Origin: Chromobotia macracanthus
Lineage: Eukaryota > Chordata > Actinopteri > Cypriniformes > Botiidae
Length of the DNA: 64,000 nucleotides
NCBI GenBank assembly: GCA_036877525.1
Contig: JAZGTH010000141.1
Span: forward strand, 356,001-420,000
Direction: 5' to 3'
Made by a program: the position numbers and the translations under genes. Of the stretch, positions 46,650 through 59,335 are shown in pieces. Each line of letters opens with the position of its first letter. The stretch's first letter is position 1. The notes beneath the pieces were generated by a model that worked only from the letters and a program-made list of their open reading frames with translations, was not told the origin of the DNA and made no database searches.

Positions 46650-49150
46650 CAACACTTGCAACACTCACTTGTACAGAGCCTCTACCACTAAGTATTGAAA
46701 GAGCCCCACAATTTTAGAAAAACCCTCAATGAACTTTCTGTAGTAGCTACAGTAGCTACAGTGCAGTTCCTTCACTGTGTTGGGGACCTCTTCTATTCCA
46801 TTTCTATACCCCCTCAATTTTCCCTGGATCAGTAGCTATACCAAGAGATGAAATTCGATGACCTAAAAAAGTCACTTCTTGTTGCATGAAGTAGCACTTC
46901 TCAGGCTTGATTTTGAAACCTGTTTCTTTAAACCTCTTAAGGACTATTTCCAAACACTCTGTAAGTGTTCTGGGAAAGTGGCCAAATACACCAATATGTC
47001 ATCCAGATACATCAACATGATCTGAAAAATTTGATCATTGTAGCCTGCATAAGACGTTGAAATGTTGAGGTCCCATTGCAAACCCCAAATGGTATACGGG
47101 AATACTCGTGATCCCAAACAGGAGTTTACAGAGTAAATGCAGTCTTTGCCTGTTGTGCTCGTGAACAGCAACCTGATGATACCCACTGGCTAGGTCAATT
47201 GAGGAGAAGAATGTTGCTTTTTGAAGTGTGTCAAAACTCTTATCAATCCTAGGTAAAGGGAAGGCTTTTAGTTGAGCTGCCTATAATCGACACAGCTTGA
47301 GCACTTTCTTGTATCACTCCTTTCTTGAGTAGCTTACTGATATGTTCTCTAACTTCCTTGTACTGATTGGGTGGGATACACCTGTAAAGCAGTGTTACTG
47401 GGAAATCATCAATTACATGGATCTCATGTTGCACCCTATCAGTAAAACCGAGGTCTTCATCCTCAAGTGCAAACACATCCGAATACTGCATTAGCAAATC
47501 AGTTAATGCTGCACACTGCTTGATAGTACCATCAATATGAAGCTTGCCAAGGAATTCCTCTGATGTGTTTACCAACACTTGACTGCTTTTGTCATTAATC
47601 GTAATCTCCTCCATATTAACTGAAATTTCACCTTGTGTCTTATTTAAGTTAATGCCTTCTGCATGCATTAGAGTTCCGAGCCTGGTTTGAGCCTGCAACC
47701 AGATGTCTTCTGGGGAAAGATTTACCACTTGCACAGAAACAATTGTTTCCCTGAGTGCACCAGAGCAGGGACAAAAATTTATCCACCTGGTAATGGTGTG
47801 TACATAGGCTCAAACAAGTGGTCGGATGAGCCATTATGTAAAACTTCTTTCGCACATTTCACCATCACTGTCACAACTGAAGAAGCAGGTATGTGCACCA
47901 TGTCTTTTCCAGCTAACCGAACAGTTGCTCTCTTCTTTTGGCTACCAGCGCCATGTAATTGTTGGAATGCCTTCCTCCAACTGGATTGCAATTTCCCACC
48001 AAGCGTCATGTCAAACTCTGAATGAACCAGTTGTCTGCATCTGCTGATGATGTTCATTCCAATCAACGTTGGTACAAGAGAGGAGTTCTGTTTGTCTCTG
48101 ACTACAAGGAAACCACATTCTGGAAGGACAATTCCCATTGTTTCAACTTCCAGTTCCAGGTAACAAAGGTAAGGTATGTCCAAACCATTGACTGCTGTGT
48201 TGACACTGACATCAAGCCTGCTGGGTTTGGTTTGAGTTACGGGTTCTGACTCGATGTGCTGGGCAGTAAGTTTCTCCACTGCTCGTTAACTCTCCTATAG
48301 CCTTTCCTTGTTCCACTACCATTTTCAAAACTTCTTTAAGACAAACAGTTTTTGGTTCAGGTGCTCCAACAGCGGCACACTGGACTTTAGCGGACTCAGA
48401 AATAACATTTCGACTGCTGACCACTTTTGTGACACAGGGTTTAGGATCTTCTAAGGACCACATGAGGGCTTATCATCTCGCACTTCGATAAGTATTGACT
48501 TTGGCTTGTCTCTAACAAGTTTCCAATGTGCTCTCCTTAGGCTAGCATCTCTAATGCCCTCAATGAACTGGTCGCGAATAGCAGTGTTCACGGTTGATAT
48601 AGCAGTTGGTGACTGTTTCAGAATGGAGTTCAGAATCTGTGACAACACATGCGAGTAGGCACAACTATAAAAGGTTTGCAACAACTGGGAAATGCTGCAC
48701 TTTTCTTGAAAGGCTGCTCTCAGATACCCAAAAATGTCACATGGTTGTTTTGGTTCATTCCCTACTCGTAATCTGACCTCCTCTAAAGCTGCACCCTTTA
48801 GAAGTGAGAGTACAAAGTCTAACTGGTTCTCTGTGGTCTGATTCCTGAAAAGCAGCAACCTCTCTACTTCTTAAATAAAGTCATTAACATACCTTCCATC
48901 TTTACAAAAATCACCATTGAATGGTTGTATGTGACTTTCTCTTGGTACATAAATCTAAGACCTAGATGACTTTCTGCTCAAATTAGCAATTGCTGCCGTA
49001 CTCTCATCATGTTTTCTGTTAAGCTCTTGAATTTGTGCCTGCATGTCATGCATACTACCTTCTGCCCCCTGTACATATGCTTCTGCCCCCCCTCTTTTAT
49101 GCTTGGACAAAGTGGAACGAGATCAAAATAAATTAGAGAATGAAATACTG
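46650..49150 (-). mobile_element. Decayed Ty3/gypsy element with PNMA-like Gag, protease and RT
   Basis: Read right to left. Gag starts near 49090 with a charged coiled-coil-like stretch (MQAQIQELNRKHDESTAAIA), then YVPRESHIQPFNGDF and LDFVLSLLKGAALEEVRLRV, to about 48455. This layout resembles PNMA-type Gag capsid domains. The protease-region frame (48279-47779) has LDIPYLCYLELEVETMGIVL and LVPTLIGMNII; the catalytic D(T/S)G was not located. The RT frame (47734-47249) has YSDVFALEDEDLGFTDRVQH and YKEVREHISKLLKKGVIQES. The next (47186-46944) carries FPYTIWGL-type sequence and an intact palm motif, YLDDILVY (YLDD at 46998-47009). The following thumb/connection region reaches YYRKFIEGFSKI near 46700. 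RNase H and integrase are absent. Several stops and frameshifts separate the frames. Unlike the chromovirus at 41.4 kb, the RT catalytic site survives here. Confidence 0.85.
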
Positions 49151-49422
49151 TAGAGGTTAACATTCAAATGAAAGCAAAACAGTACATTAGCCCACCATGA
49201 ATCTTCACAGTTCAGATATCACAAGCACTTGAACATATGTTGAATACACAAACAATTATTCAATACGTTCCAGCAGTTTTTAGTTAATTAAGTGCCTTAA
49301 AAACACTCACAACCAATTTATTTACACATACATTTGATTCTAAACATCTCCATTTTTAACTGGGAAACACGATAGCCTTTAAATAAAGCTAATTAAATCA
49401 AAAGGACATTCCTACATACCAG
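49151..49422. other. Spacer between Gag and LTR
   Basis: AT-rich, no motif. If the LTR on its right were the element's own 5' LTR, this would be the leader, but no convincing primer-binding site was identified. Confidence 0.3.
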
Positions 49423-50066
49423 TGTCACGATCAAGGGAAATGAACCCAGTTGCAGACAGTGTTTAACAGAAAAAGTATTTATATAAATAAATAAAACAGC
49501 AACCCACGAGGGGGCAAAAATGAGAACAGAACTGGCAGAATGAAGAACTAAGAATGCCTCCAAAAAGCAGGGCAAAGGCGAAACTAAAAACTGGAAAAAA
49601 CATGAAGAACAAACACGGCACAAAACACGGCAGGACAGAGACTAGGAACTTGAACATGACAAGACTCGAAACAGGGACTTTCTCACAGGAACGGCTCGGG
49701 TGAACACATTAGAAGCAATGAACCAGCACAAGACAGAAAACACAGGGGCATAAAATAGAACAAAGACAGGGACAAACAGGTGTGCGAAATGAGCGCTAAC
49801 AAAACAAGTGTTAGCCATTCGCCATGTGCTCTCCGGTTGCGGATGTAAACAAATCAGAGGCCATGTGCTTCCACAAGAAACAAGGACCATGAGGCATGAG
49901 TTCAGATCCCGACTCCAAGAAACAAGAACCAAGACTAGAAGGAGTCAGGATCCAAACAGCATGCTCTGACACAGAACACAGGGATGTCAGGATCCTGGCA
50001 AGATAATCTAGAAAGACTCAGAACAGGCAACCAGTCAGGGTCCTGGCTTCCTGGACCCTGACTGGC
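49423..50066 (-). mobile_element. LTR of a gypsy-type element
   Basis: In plus orientation it starts TGTCACGATC. The minus-strand reading ends GATCGTGACA and carries a TATTTATATAAAT-type AT block near its end. The family start (TGTCAGGGTCC at 29203) places the other end near 50066. However, ACCAG flanks at 49418-49422 and 50030-50034, with CA just before the latter, would give a 607-bp LTR with a 5-bp target duplication. The last 35 bp form a perfect 13-bp-arm inverted repeat, so the boundary is ambiguous. It may be the 5' LTR of the minus-strand element at 46.6-49.2 kb or an independent solo LTR. Confidence 0.75.
50031..50065. repeat. Perfect inverted repeat at LTR edge
   Basis: CCAGTCAGGGTCC (50031-50043) and GGACCCTGACTGG (50053-50065) with a 9-base spacer. 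Confidence 0.95.
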
Positions 50067-53000
50067 ATGTGCTTAAAATGTAATCAACCCCAATCCAACT
50101 CACACATGCAATCACAGGCTTCCTTAAAAAACGATCAATAAAATATTCCCTTTAAACACATATTTCTAAAATACATAACGTACACATTTAATTAATACAT
50201 CTTAACACTTTATACATCTTAATACATGTCAGTATGCCCCCATCCAACCCTGGCCCACCAGTAATATCACTTATCACAGTAATATTACTTAGAAAAGAGC
50301 ATTGTGAACATTCTGCTAAACGTATTCCAATTTGTATTCCACAAAATAACTATTTTTTTAAAAATCAAAACTTCACTTTGGCAAAACCGTTGAAAAAAGT
50401 AAAAAGAAAAACCATCAACCTCTTTGTGAGTGTCCTTCTGGTTCTGGTTCCACAGGTCTGTAGTTTGTGTAAACAATCTCAGTATGCATGATATGGCTCA
50501 CTGGTAATGCAAATAGCAGATAAACTTGTTGTCATCTGACACATTGGGTATTAGATTGTAATTAATTATCATTCATTATCAACAGTGTAATTTTCATCAC
50601 TGTTTCCCCTTTTCTGACTGCAATCAACATTTAACATCTCTTATTCTCTCTATTTCATCTTTTTAGCAAAGTAATTAGCATTACAACAAGCCCGTGGACC
50701 CTGAGGCATGTCAGGGGTGGGTGCAGGGACAAAAGACCTGAGGAAAGAAAGGGAGAGAGAGCGAGTCTGGGCAGCTGGGCAATTTTTTATTGTGGGGGCA
50801 GCTGGGTCCCTTAATCTGTCCAAATTTTAGCATGTATGAAACTTGCCCTGACTTTAAGTCACAATACCACCTGTACAGAGCATGCCAATGGACGCATGCA
50901 TGCTTGCAGCCCACAAACATGCATGCTTGCCCATGCAGAAGTCAATCTGCCCTCTCTGAGTACTTAATTCAGACCATGTTTTAAACACTGAGAGACCCCA
51001 GCCGCTACTGCTTCAATCATGTCTGTTTTATCTGTTGAATTATACTAAACTAACTGATTGAGATAGTCAAGGAAAATTGTGTTACAAACAATTGTTACAG
51101 TTATTGTTACATACAAAATTCTTATTAATATGGATTAACTGTATTTCATACATATTTAATTCCGAAACAAAATGTTTTTGCATTATTGGGACACGGCAAG
51201 GTCCCATTACTGTTTGGGTATTTTCCTTTTGTGATTTTTTTCATGTAATTTCTGTTATTCTCAAAAGTTATTTTCAATACATTCATTAGAAGTACAACAA
51301 TGCAATAATACATAAAATATACTTTGTGTCTATTCATTATTATAGAACTGAATTAGCAAATTTTTATTTGCTTGACAGTACAAGACAGTATAGAACAATG
51401 TTTTCTTTTAATTATGCTCATGAGAATTTTGTTCAGTTGTGATGAAAATTTTTCTCTTTCTGAAGTTCTGAAAATATTACAGCACAGTATGAAGCAAGGA
51501 CCAGAGTTCTTATAGTCTCTGACAGGTGACATAATGGTTGCTCACACATGCTAAAGCCTCACAATCAGAAACTCATTCTTAAATTTTGTCATGGACTTTC
51601 TTACTATGGTTAATAATCAGATAAAGAGCTCTTTATGAGTGGCTGTCGGTGTTGAGCGAGATGAATGTATATCAGGCTGAATGCAACGCAGCTGGGATCA
51701 GGGCAGGGTACCAGTGCAGACACGCAAGGCAGAAAGGCCATCTTTGTTCGATACAGGATGCTTGCTGTGTCTTTTGGCTTTCACATCCTTGTGATTTTGC
51801 CAGCTAATGTATTATGCATTCAGCATACGTTTTAAAATCATGTGCTTCCCTAAAAGGCCTATAAACAAAATGTTGTTGTCTGGGCAGAACATTTAAATAC
51901 CACACAACACATTTCTGATCATACTGCCAATGTATAGCCTGACTTTCCAGCTTAAGGTGGTGCAGTACGGTTGACATCAACACTGACTTGGGCCTAAAAG
52001 AAGCTTTCTCTCAACACTAGTAGTTTTGTGAAGCATTTGTGATTCTTCTTAGTAAGGAATTGATCATTTCTAATGTGTGGGTAGTGTGCTGAGGACGGCC
52101 CTCTGGTCCCATGAGAAGATGCCTCGTCTTAGTAATTATGGAGAGATTACAAAAACCCTCATGTGTAGAGCCTCATGAGTGTAACCTCCCTGAGTCTTTG
52201 TGCATTAACATGGGATAAACTCAATAAAATTAAGCCATTTTGTTTCGCCCTATGAGTCCTCATTAGCACTGTCTTCTCCAGTGGAGTCCGACTCTGCCTC
52301 TGGGTTCTCACCAGTATCCTGGTTGCCATGGTTTTCATGTTGCCTCTGGGAATCCTTGACTAGACACTTTGGAGTCACGGGCCATTTAGCCTTCTGCCTT
52401 GCCCTAAGATACACACTGAAGTGGCTATATTTCTCTAATTGGGTTTAACCATCTGATTTCTAACTCACTTCAGTTGTAAATGCTCCACCATCAAAATGCA
52501 TAATTCCACACATTTACAGTCATGCACTTGTAAATGTAACACTTTTAAAAAAGATAAAAAAATAGGAGAACATTTGTTTTATTTATGTTTATTGTTTTAG
52601 GAAATAAATGTATGTACTGGTGCTTCAAAGAATTCACTGTATGAGGGTTTCACTTTTCGGTTTATGAATAATACCTAGAAGCTTTTCTAATCTCAGATTA
52701 ACCACAAGGCCTTATCAGGATTAGATTTGTTGTTATTGTGCAAAGCACATGTATAGGGCAAATATAGTTATCCTTAGCTGTATATAGCTGATATAGCATT
52801 CTTCTGTATTAAAAACTATCTAACCATTCAGATTTTGGTTTCAGTTGAGACTTGTCTGGACACTTTCTCAGCCAATGCTGGTGCAGAATTCAAAAGAGGG
52901 GGGACCTCAGCTTTACCTGTTAATTATTTTCTGTGAAATATTCAGGGAAATTAGCTGTGTTCTGTTGTTTAATTCCATATACTGACTATCTGCACCAGCA

Positions 53001-56000
53001 GGAGGTAGGCAAGAACATTAACCATTAAACAGATAGCTTTGAACAGGGGATGCTGGGATCAGTCAGAGCTCAGTACCACGAGCAGGAGAACACCATGAGG
53101 TAAAATGATCTTCTGTTGACTGAGGCCTGCAGGTTTTCTGTGAAGCCATTCTGACCTGCTGTGAAACAACACGCACGTCATCCTGTAAAGAGAACAGCCA
53201 TGCATTTTTAGAGGTGTTTAATAATCATTTTAAAGCAACTGCATCCACATTGTGGATTAACAATGTGATTTCTAGCTGGTAGAATATTTTTGGACGATGG
53301 AATATATTTTTTCAGTTCCATGATTAGATCATTTGATAAAGCTGAAATAAAATATGCTAAATATTGCATGTTTTCTATGTAATTTTTTGTGGATTGATTT
53401 CATGGTAAACAAAGTGGTAAAAAAAAATTGACTTTCCTTGGACTATCCTTGGACTAACCTGAGAAATATTAACACTGGTACAAAATGAAGTACAAAAAGT
53501 AACTCTGTAACTCTGAGCTCAGTGGAACTAATCAGCAGTAGCTAGCATGTTGAACCCTCAGCCTGAGGCCGGTTCACCTATGGTGCTAATGCTGTGGGCT
53601 GTGAGGCCAGTGCTGCTTAATGGATCTGAGTGTATTAGAGCTGTAACATCACCTACTGGGCTCCATCATGAACCATTATTAAGACAGTGACCTGAAGCAT
53701 CCATGGGCCCCCTGTTGCCCTGTGGGTATATAGAGGACTGAGATGACCCTGCAGCTCACATAAATGATGGAGACTCCAAGAAAAGGGCATGACCTCTCTT
53801 TGTACACCATGCTGTTTTAAGTGGTTAGCACTGACCCCCCAGGTGTCACCAAGGGGGGGCAATAAGAGCAGCAGCTAACCATATGATTACATTCCTTTGG
53901 CCAAGACAGGAAATAATACGGGACATTTAGTGAAATTCACACTTGAATAAAAGCTTGATCTGGGCCAGTGTGGAAAGCTGCCTGAAGCTTGCGGGTTCCA
54001 CTGAGAAGAAAATATCTCATGATCAATCAAGAAACTGGCAGGTACGAGACAACACAGCCTATCTGGGTTATTGATTGAGTGATTTGATTAGGAAGCATTC
54101 ACACTTTGTAAGGGTTCACTGCTGAAATAGATGGATTGTTCAGAAAGTCAGGTGACTGGAAAAATAGTGACTGAGGGACATTATTTGCTAAACATTTTGA
54201 TGTAATTTCCTTTAAGTTAAAGAAAAACTTTGTTAAAACTTTTTTCTACTCAATCTCATGTAAATCTTAAACCTGTATGCTTTATTTTGCACAACTCGAC
54301 AATGGATATCAAGAAGATATAAAGCTGCTATAGCTTTCTATCTGATATTTTATTTTTCATAGTGACCACATCCAAAAAAAAAAAAAACATCAGAAAATGT
54401 TTTGAAAGGTTTCAGGAATAGCATCTGAATGTGAATGTGAGTGTAGGTGAAAACCAAACAGTCATTTCAAATACCAGACCAGTAAAATGTAAAATAGTAA
54501 ATATGAAAAGTAAAATCTATTGTACTGATGATAAAATATTAAACACTCCCATCTAAATTTCTGTGGCCACACTCAGTCTCACAATACTGTGTGTGTGTAT
54601 TCTTGTTTTTCCGCCATTGTGGATGGAAAAAGGATGGTAAGATGGTAAAACATGGTAAACGTCACACACACCTCACACACACATAACACTCAGTTCTCAG
54701 TGTGTTTTGGGCTTTTGCATGGCTAAAGGGCCTGAAAGAGCAGAAAGCACAACATTTTCTCAAGGTTTCTGCAGGTTTGTGTCACAGGTGCTTTGACCCT
54801 GTTGTCATAACAACAATGATTGACACATGATGTCTTTGTGAGGCCTGTAACCCTTTAGAGAGGTGAAGATCTGAACTGAAGACTGTTGTTTACTAATGCT
54901 CAACACACACTAATGTGTGTTTATTAATTTCAGTGAAGACAAATACCTTTAAAAGACAAAACAATAAAATCAGTATTAATAGCACACAGAACATTTTTAG
55001 AGGCTGTGGTAATTTTCTCATCTGTAGATGCTTGGATACTTGAAATGATGTCAAGCAGTGAGTTTTTTATTTACATTTTTTATGGATGAGGATGAGTTGG
55101 CAAATCAGCAATCAGGTGTCAAGCACTCCTGTGTTTGTTTAAAAAAGGTATCCCAGAATGCTCAGAGCCTGCAGAGTTGTGAATACTTTAATGGCGTTCA
55201 AATAGAAGATTTGTTTATTTTTTTCCTAATGTGGACAATAGTATTAAAAAGGATGTTGGTGTGTTTAAATTTTTGACTACATTTTAATGGTTTTATCATT
55301 AAGAGAATACATGGAATATCTGTATTTTAATAGAGTCCTGCAAGATATGCAAAAACTTAAAGAGAAAATTAATAAATGTAATGAAATAACATCAAATGAA
55401 TAGAATAGAATGGATGGAAAAGAAAACGAATTTTAACTTAAAACCTTGATATTGAGGGGAGAAAGAAATCATATGCTTGGTCATATTTGTCTACAAACTT
55501 CCACTTGTATTTATTTTCTACATTACAATTAACTGAATGTTACAGTCAAGTAACTAATCTAATCTGTAAGTCTTGAAGACAGTGCCAAAAGTGTCATGTC
55601 TTATTAATGTAATTTTCCTTTTCTTTCCCTGTTCCCTCTGTGTTAAAATGTTTTCTTAAAAAGCTGCTCATTGTGCAAAGCAAAACAGAAATAAAACTTA
55701 ACTGAGGATGCAGGAGTGGCTCAATATATAATGGTATATAATATATATAATAATGGGTTTAAGTTAATATGCTGAGAACTGTAGCTTATTAAAGATTAAA
55801 TGTTTTCAAGAAACTTTCCCAAAAACATGTCAATACATGTGTAATAAAGGGTCTAAAAAACATTCGCTCTAAAAAACAATTAGTTTTTTAACATCAGTAA
55901 ATAATGTAATTAAGGAAGATATACTTTATCAACTAACACTGATGTGTCAGCAGCTGACCTCAGAGCAAACATGTTATTTTACCAAACTGATAGTGCTGGA

Positions 56001-57839
56001 ATGTCAAACAACTCTGAACAGGTGCATGCTGGGTAATAACTATTCCTAAAACTTTCTCACACTGTACACATTGGATGGATGGTAAGCTGGTAAAATATGG
56101 TAAAAGTCACACACACCTACATCGATTGATTATTAAACATACTAAATATATAAAAATACCTAAAAACAGTTGTTTTTCCCACTGGGATTCATTGTTATGT
56201 TCATTCCTGCAGGACATTATACGTTCATAAGTGAATAATTATATGTTAATAACCATGAAAAGATGTAGCAGATCTTTGAAGAGGAAAACTGTGGTGTTAT
56301 TGTGGTGTTAACATGCTATTGAATTTACTGAAATTCTTATCGTCAGAGCATTAACAGAACATAAATATCCTAACCTCCTAACTCTCTGGTTTTAATGTGC
56401 ACCAAACAAAAAATGTCTAATTGCTTTAAAAAATAATCTCCTCACTTATGTAATCTCAATTAGCCACATGATTTAATCACTAACTCTAAGAATGGGCAAT
56501 AGTGATAGTAATGATGGCCTTCACAAACACCACCAACAAGCAACACGTGGCTGCACTTTACATGGATAACCACATTATCTAACCTCCTTAAAAGATTTTT
56601 GTTGTGTTTATTGTCACTAAATTCTAATGCACTTTGCATCCCAATTCATATACTATACATTCTAAATATTCTACAAAATAGAATTTGTGTTTCCCAAATT
56701 ACAGAATGTTGAAATGAGTATCCTTAAAGTGATTTGATTTTCTACTGTTTTCAGTGAAATCTCGAAGTGTAGCTCCAACTCATTATGAGAGGGTGATGCT
56801 ACAGTGAATTAATACACGAAATATGTGAATCTTTGAAAGAATTAATAAATTAAACGATGTAGTATAAAAACAATGAGTGAAGAAATGTTCAAATGCAAGG
56901 AGGAGTTTTATTTTGATAGTTTATTTTGATGTGTGTGATTCTTAACGATCACAATTTTGTCTAGGCAACAACAGTCACTTCCGCTATGTGTTAGTATGTC
57001 TTTTTAGGTTATAGTATATGTAGGTAAATAGGATGCTCCTGTGGAGCTGATAGGATTTGTTAGAGTTTGGAAAAGAGCTGCCTGTATTGCTTCTCATTTC
57101 CTGCCTGATGTGTCATAGAGCAATTGCTGCTCTGTTCATCTGGGATTGTCCTTCTGCACTTTCTGTCACCATGGTGTAATTGTCACCTCTTTATGCAGAA
57201 CACAGACCACACATGAGACCACACCACACACAAACCAGTCAGAGTAAACAACATCAGTCATGAAACTAACAATTATTGATTTTTATTTTTTACTTTACAA
57301 AAACAGAACAATATAACAAAGCAAACTGAATCAATTTAGTTAAAGCTTGCATAAAAGTTTAGTTTAAAAAACTTGCAATATAACAATATGAAAGTTTAAA
57401 GATTTGTCAATGACTTATGTCAACTTGACTTGCATGTAAAGAATAATATCATAACATCTCACTTTATTCAATTGATTGTTTCATATTTCTGTTGAGGAAA
57501 ACCTTCCCAATACTCTCATGTGTCCCTTCTAGCATTTCATGTTCTCAATATTTATAACAAAGTTTATAATCACACACAGGCTGAAAAACTCTTCAGCTTC
57601 AGGTTGCAGTTGAGCCTGATATTAAAGAGGCTGTAATGTAACAAAGGGTGTCCCTGTTTCTAATCTTTGAGAAAATGTCCTGCTCAAAGGTCCCACAGCT
57701 CATCCTAGTAAATGTTGCCTCTTGTACCAAAGTTAGGATCACATTTTTATTTTATATATGTCAAATATCAGAATAATACTGGTCAAAGTGATTTATTTTG
57801 AAAAATAAAGTAATTTAAGGTTTTCACCACATTCACAAG
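50067..57839. other. Longest stretch without recognisable elements
   Basis: About 7.8 kb of AT-rich sequence with short open frames only (for example 50234-50491, 50711-50920, 53653-53862, 55058-55276), none with family motifs. A related GGATGGTAAG(A/C)TGGTAAAA block followed by GTCACACACACC occurs at about 54635 and 56078. Introns or unrecognised non-coding exons cannot be excluded. Confidence 0.4.
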
Positions 57840-59335
57840 GTAGGTCGTAAGTTTGCTTACTGCTGGAATGATGTTCTTTGGGTGGCAAGCTTCCCACTTT
57901 ATCCTCCAAACATACTGATGGTCATTATGGCCAAACAGTTCAAATTCAGACCAGAGCACATTCCTCCAGAAATTAAAATCTTTGTCCTCATGTGTAGTTG
58001 TAAACTGTAATCTTGCCTTTTATGGTAGATTTGGAGCAACGGCTTCTTCTTGCTTAACAGCCTTTTAGGTCATGACGGTATTATACACATTTTACTGCCA
58101 AAAAAGATTTTTTCACCTGTTTCCTCCAGCATCTTTACAAGGTCCCTTGCTGTTGTTTGGGGATTGCTATTCACTTATTGCACCAATGTACGTTCATCTC
58201 TATGTGACCGGGGATTTTGATTTACCACCAAGACAACATTTAGCGGGTTCACTTACTTTGTAGTTTATTCATTTAATATTTTCAAAAGAATGATTTGTTC
58301 TGAAAAGTTTTCCAAGAATGTACAAGAGACTGTTCCGGCTCAAGGCTTTCACAAAATAGACCAGAAAAGGTAAAACAGATTTTTGAAAAAAAGGAAACCA
58401 AACAAAACAGAGAAGGATACACAGAGCTGGGAATGCAATTTAAATCTCACAGCTCTATATTTCTTGGTTTATAATTATTACTGATGCACTTACACAATTT
58501 GGCTTCGATGTCTGTTTGTCTGTAAGCAAAGGCAAAACTCTTAACCATCAAAACAGCACAATACGGCAGTAGGAATAATAACAATGAGGTCCTATTTTAC
58601 ACCTCACCTTCACTTTATGAGGGCTGAAATCCCCAACAAAATGCTGTAAATGTTGGCTGCTCTTACATATGACACCAATTACGGAGAGTGCGCGTCTCCC
58701 TCGCACTGCTCACTACGCATCACCCAGAAAATCTGAGGACAAGAGCACATGTGCATTTCCCATGCGTAATAAACACAACACCCCTTGACTTGATGACTTA
58801 CGGAAAATACAGGTATTCACTGTCTCTATTGACGTGGCAATTTACAGAAAACAGCAAATAAAAAATAATATAAAGTTTAAACAGGCAAATAGAGAACCAA
58901 ACTTCTATACTTTTTACCACCTGGTTACATCTAGGACTAAAAATTTGTCTCCTTCTGAAACAGTATGATGCTTGTATGGTCCTACATTGTTTGTATTTGC
59001 GTAATATTGTTTGAACAGATGAACGTGGCACCTAAAAATTATGCCATTTAGCCTATCAAATACTTCTGCAGCTATGACATAATTTCCTGGAATTTTTCAA
59101 GCTGTTCAAAGGCACAGCTTGGTGTAAATAAACCTCTGACCCACGACAATTGTGATATAATAAAATATAAGTGAAATAATGCATCTGTAAACATTGTTTT
59201 TGGATAAATGAGTATGTCCTAACAACTTGCTAAACCTACATTTTGTTAATATGAAATCTCTATGCTGGTTTAAAACTTAGTTTTAATGACTTCAACCACA
59301 ACAAGTGTATGTAAACATACGACTTCTACTGTGCC
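57840..59335 (-). mobile_element. Tc1-type (Sleeping Beauty-like) transposon, split by an insertion
   Basis: The left block (57840-58203) holds, on the minus strand, a transposase remnant of the Tc1 family around the first catalytic region; its DNA includes TGATGGTCATTATGGCCAAA and CCTGTTTCCTCCAGCATCTT. The right block (about 58936-59335) resumes with AATATTGTTTGAACAGATGA and ends in an IR/DR-type terminus. Its two direct repeats are related: TGTAAATAAACCTCTGAC near 59123 and TGTATGTAAACATACGAC near 59306, about 180 bp apart. This double-repeat end characterises the Tdr1/Sleeping Beauty group. Between the blocks about 730 bp of unrelated sequence replaces part of the DNA-binding region. The opposite IR/DR end is missing and the coding region has many stops, so it is immobile. 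Confidence 0.85.
58204..58935. other. Foreign segment inside the Tc1 element
   Basis: Sequence here does not correspond to Tc1 and separates two parts that are contiguous in the family. No open frame or repeat identity was recognised. It is either an insertion or a replacement; no flanking duplication was established. Confidence 0.55.

Noticed and set aside
53040..53105. A first exon ending ACCATGAG followed by GTAAAATG
   Set aside because: The start context and donor are plausible, but such matches are common by chance and no downstream exon was identified.
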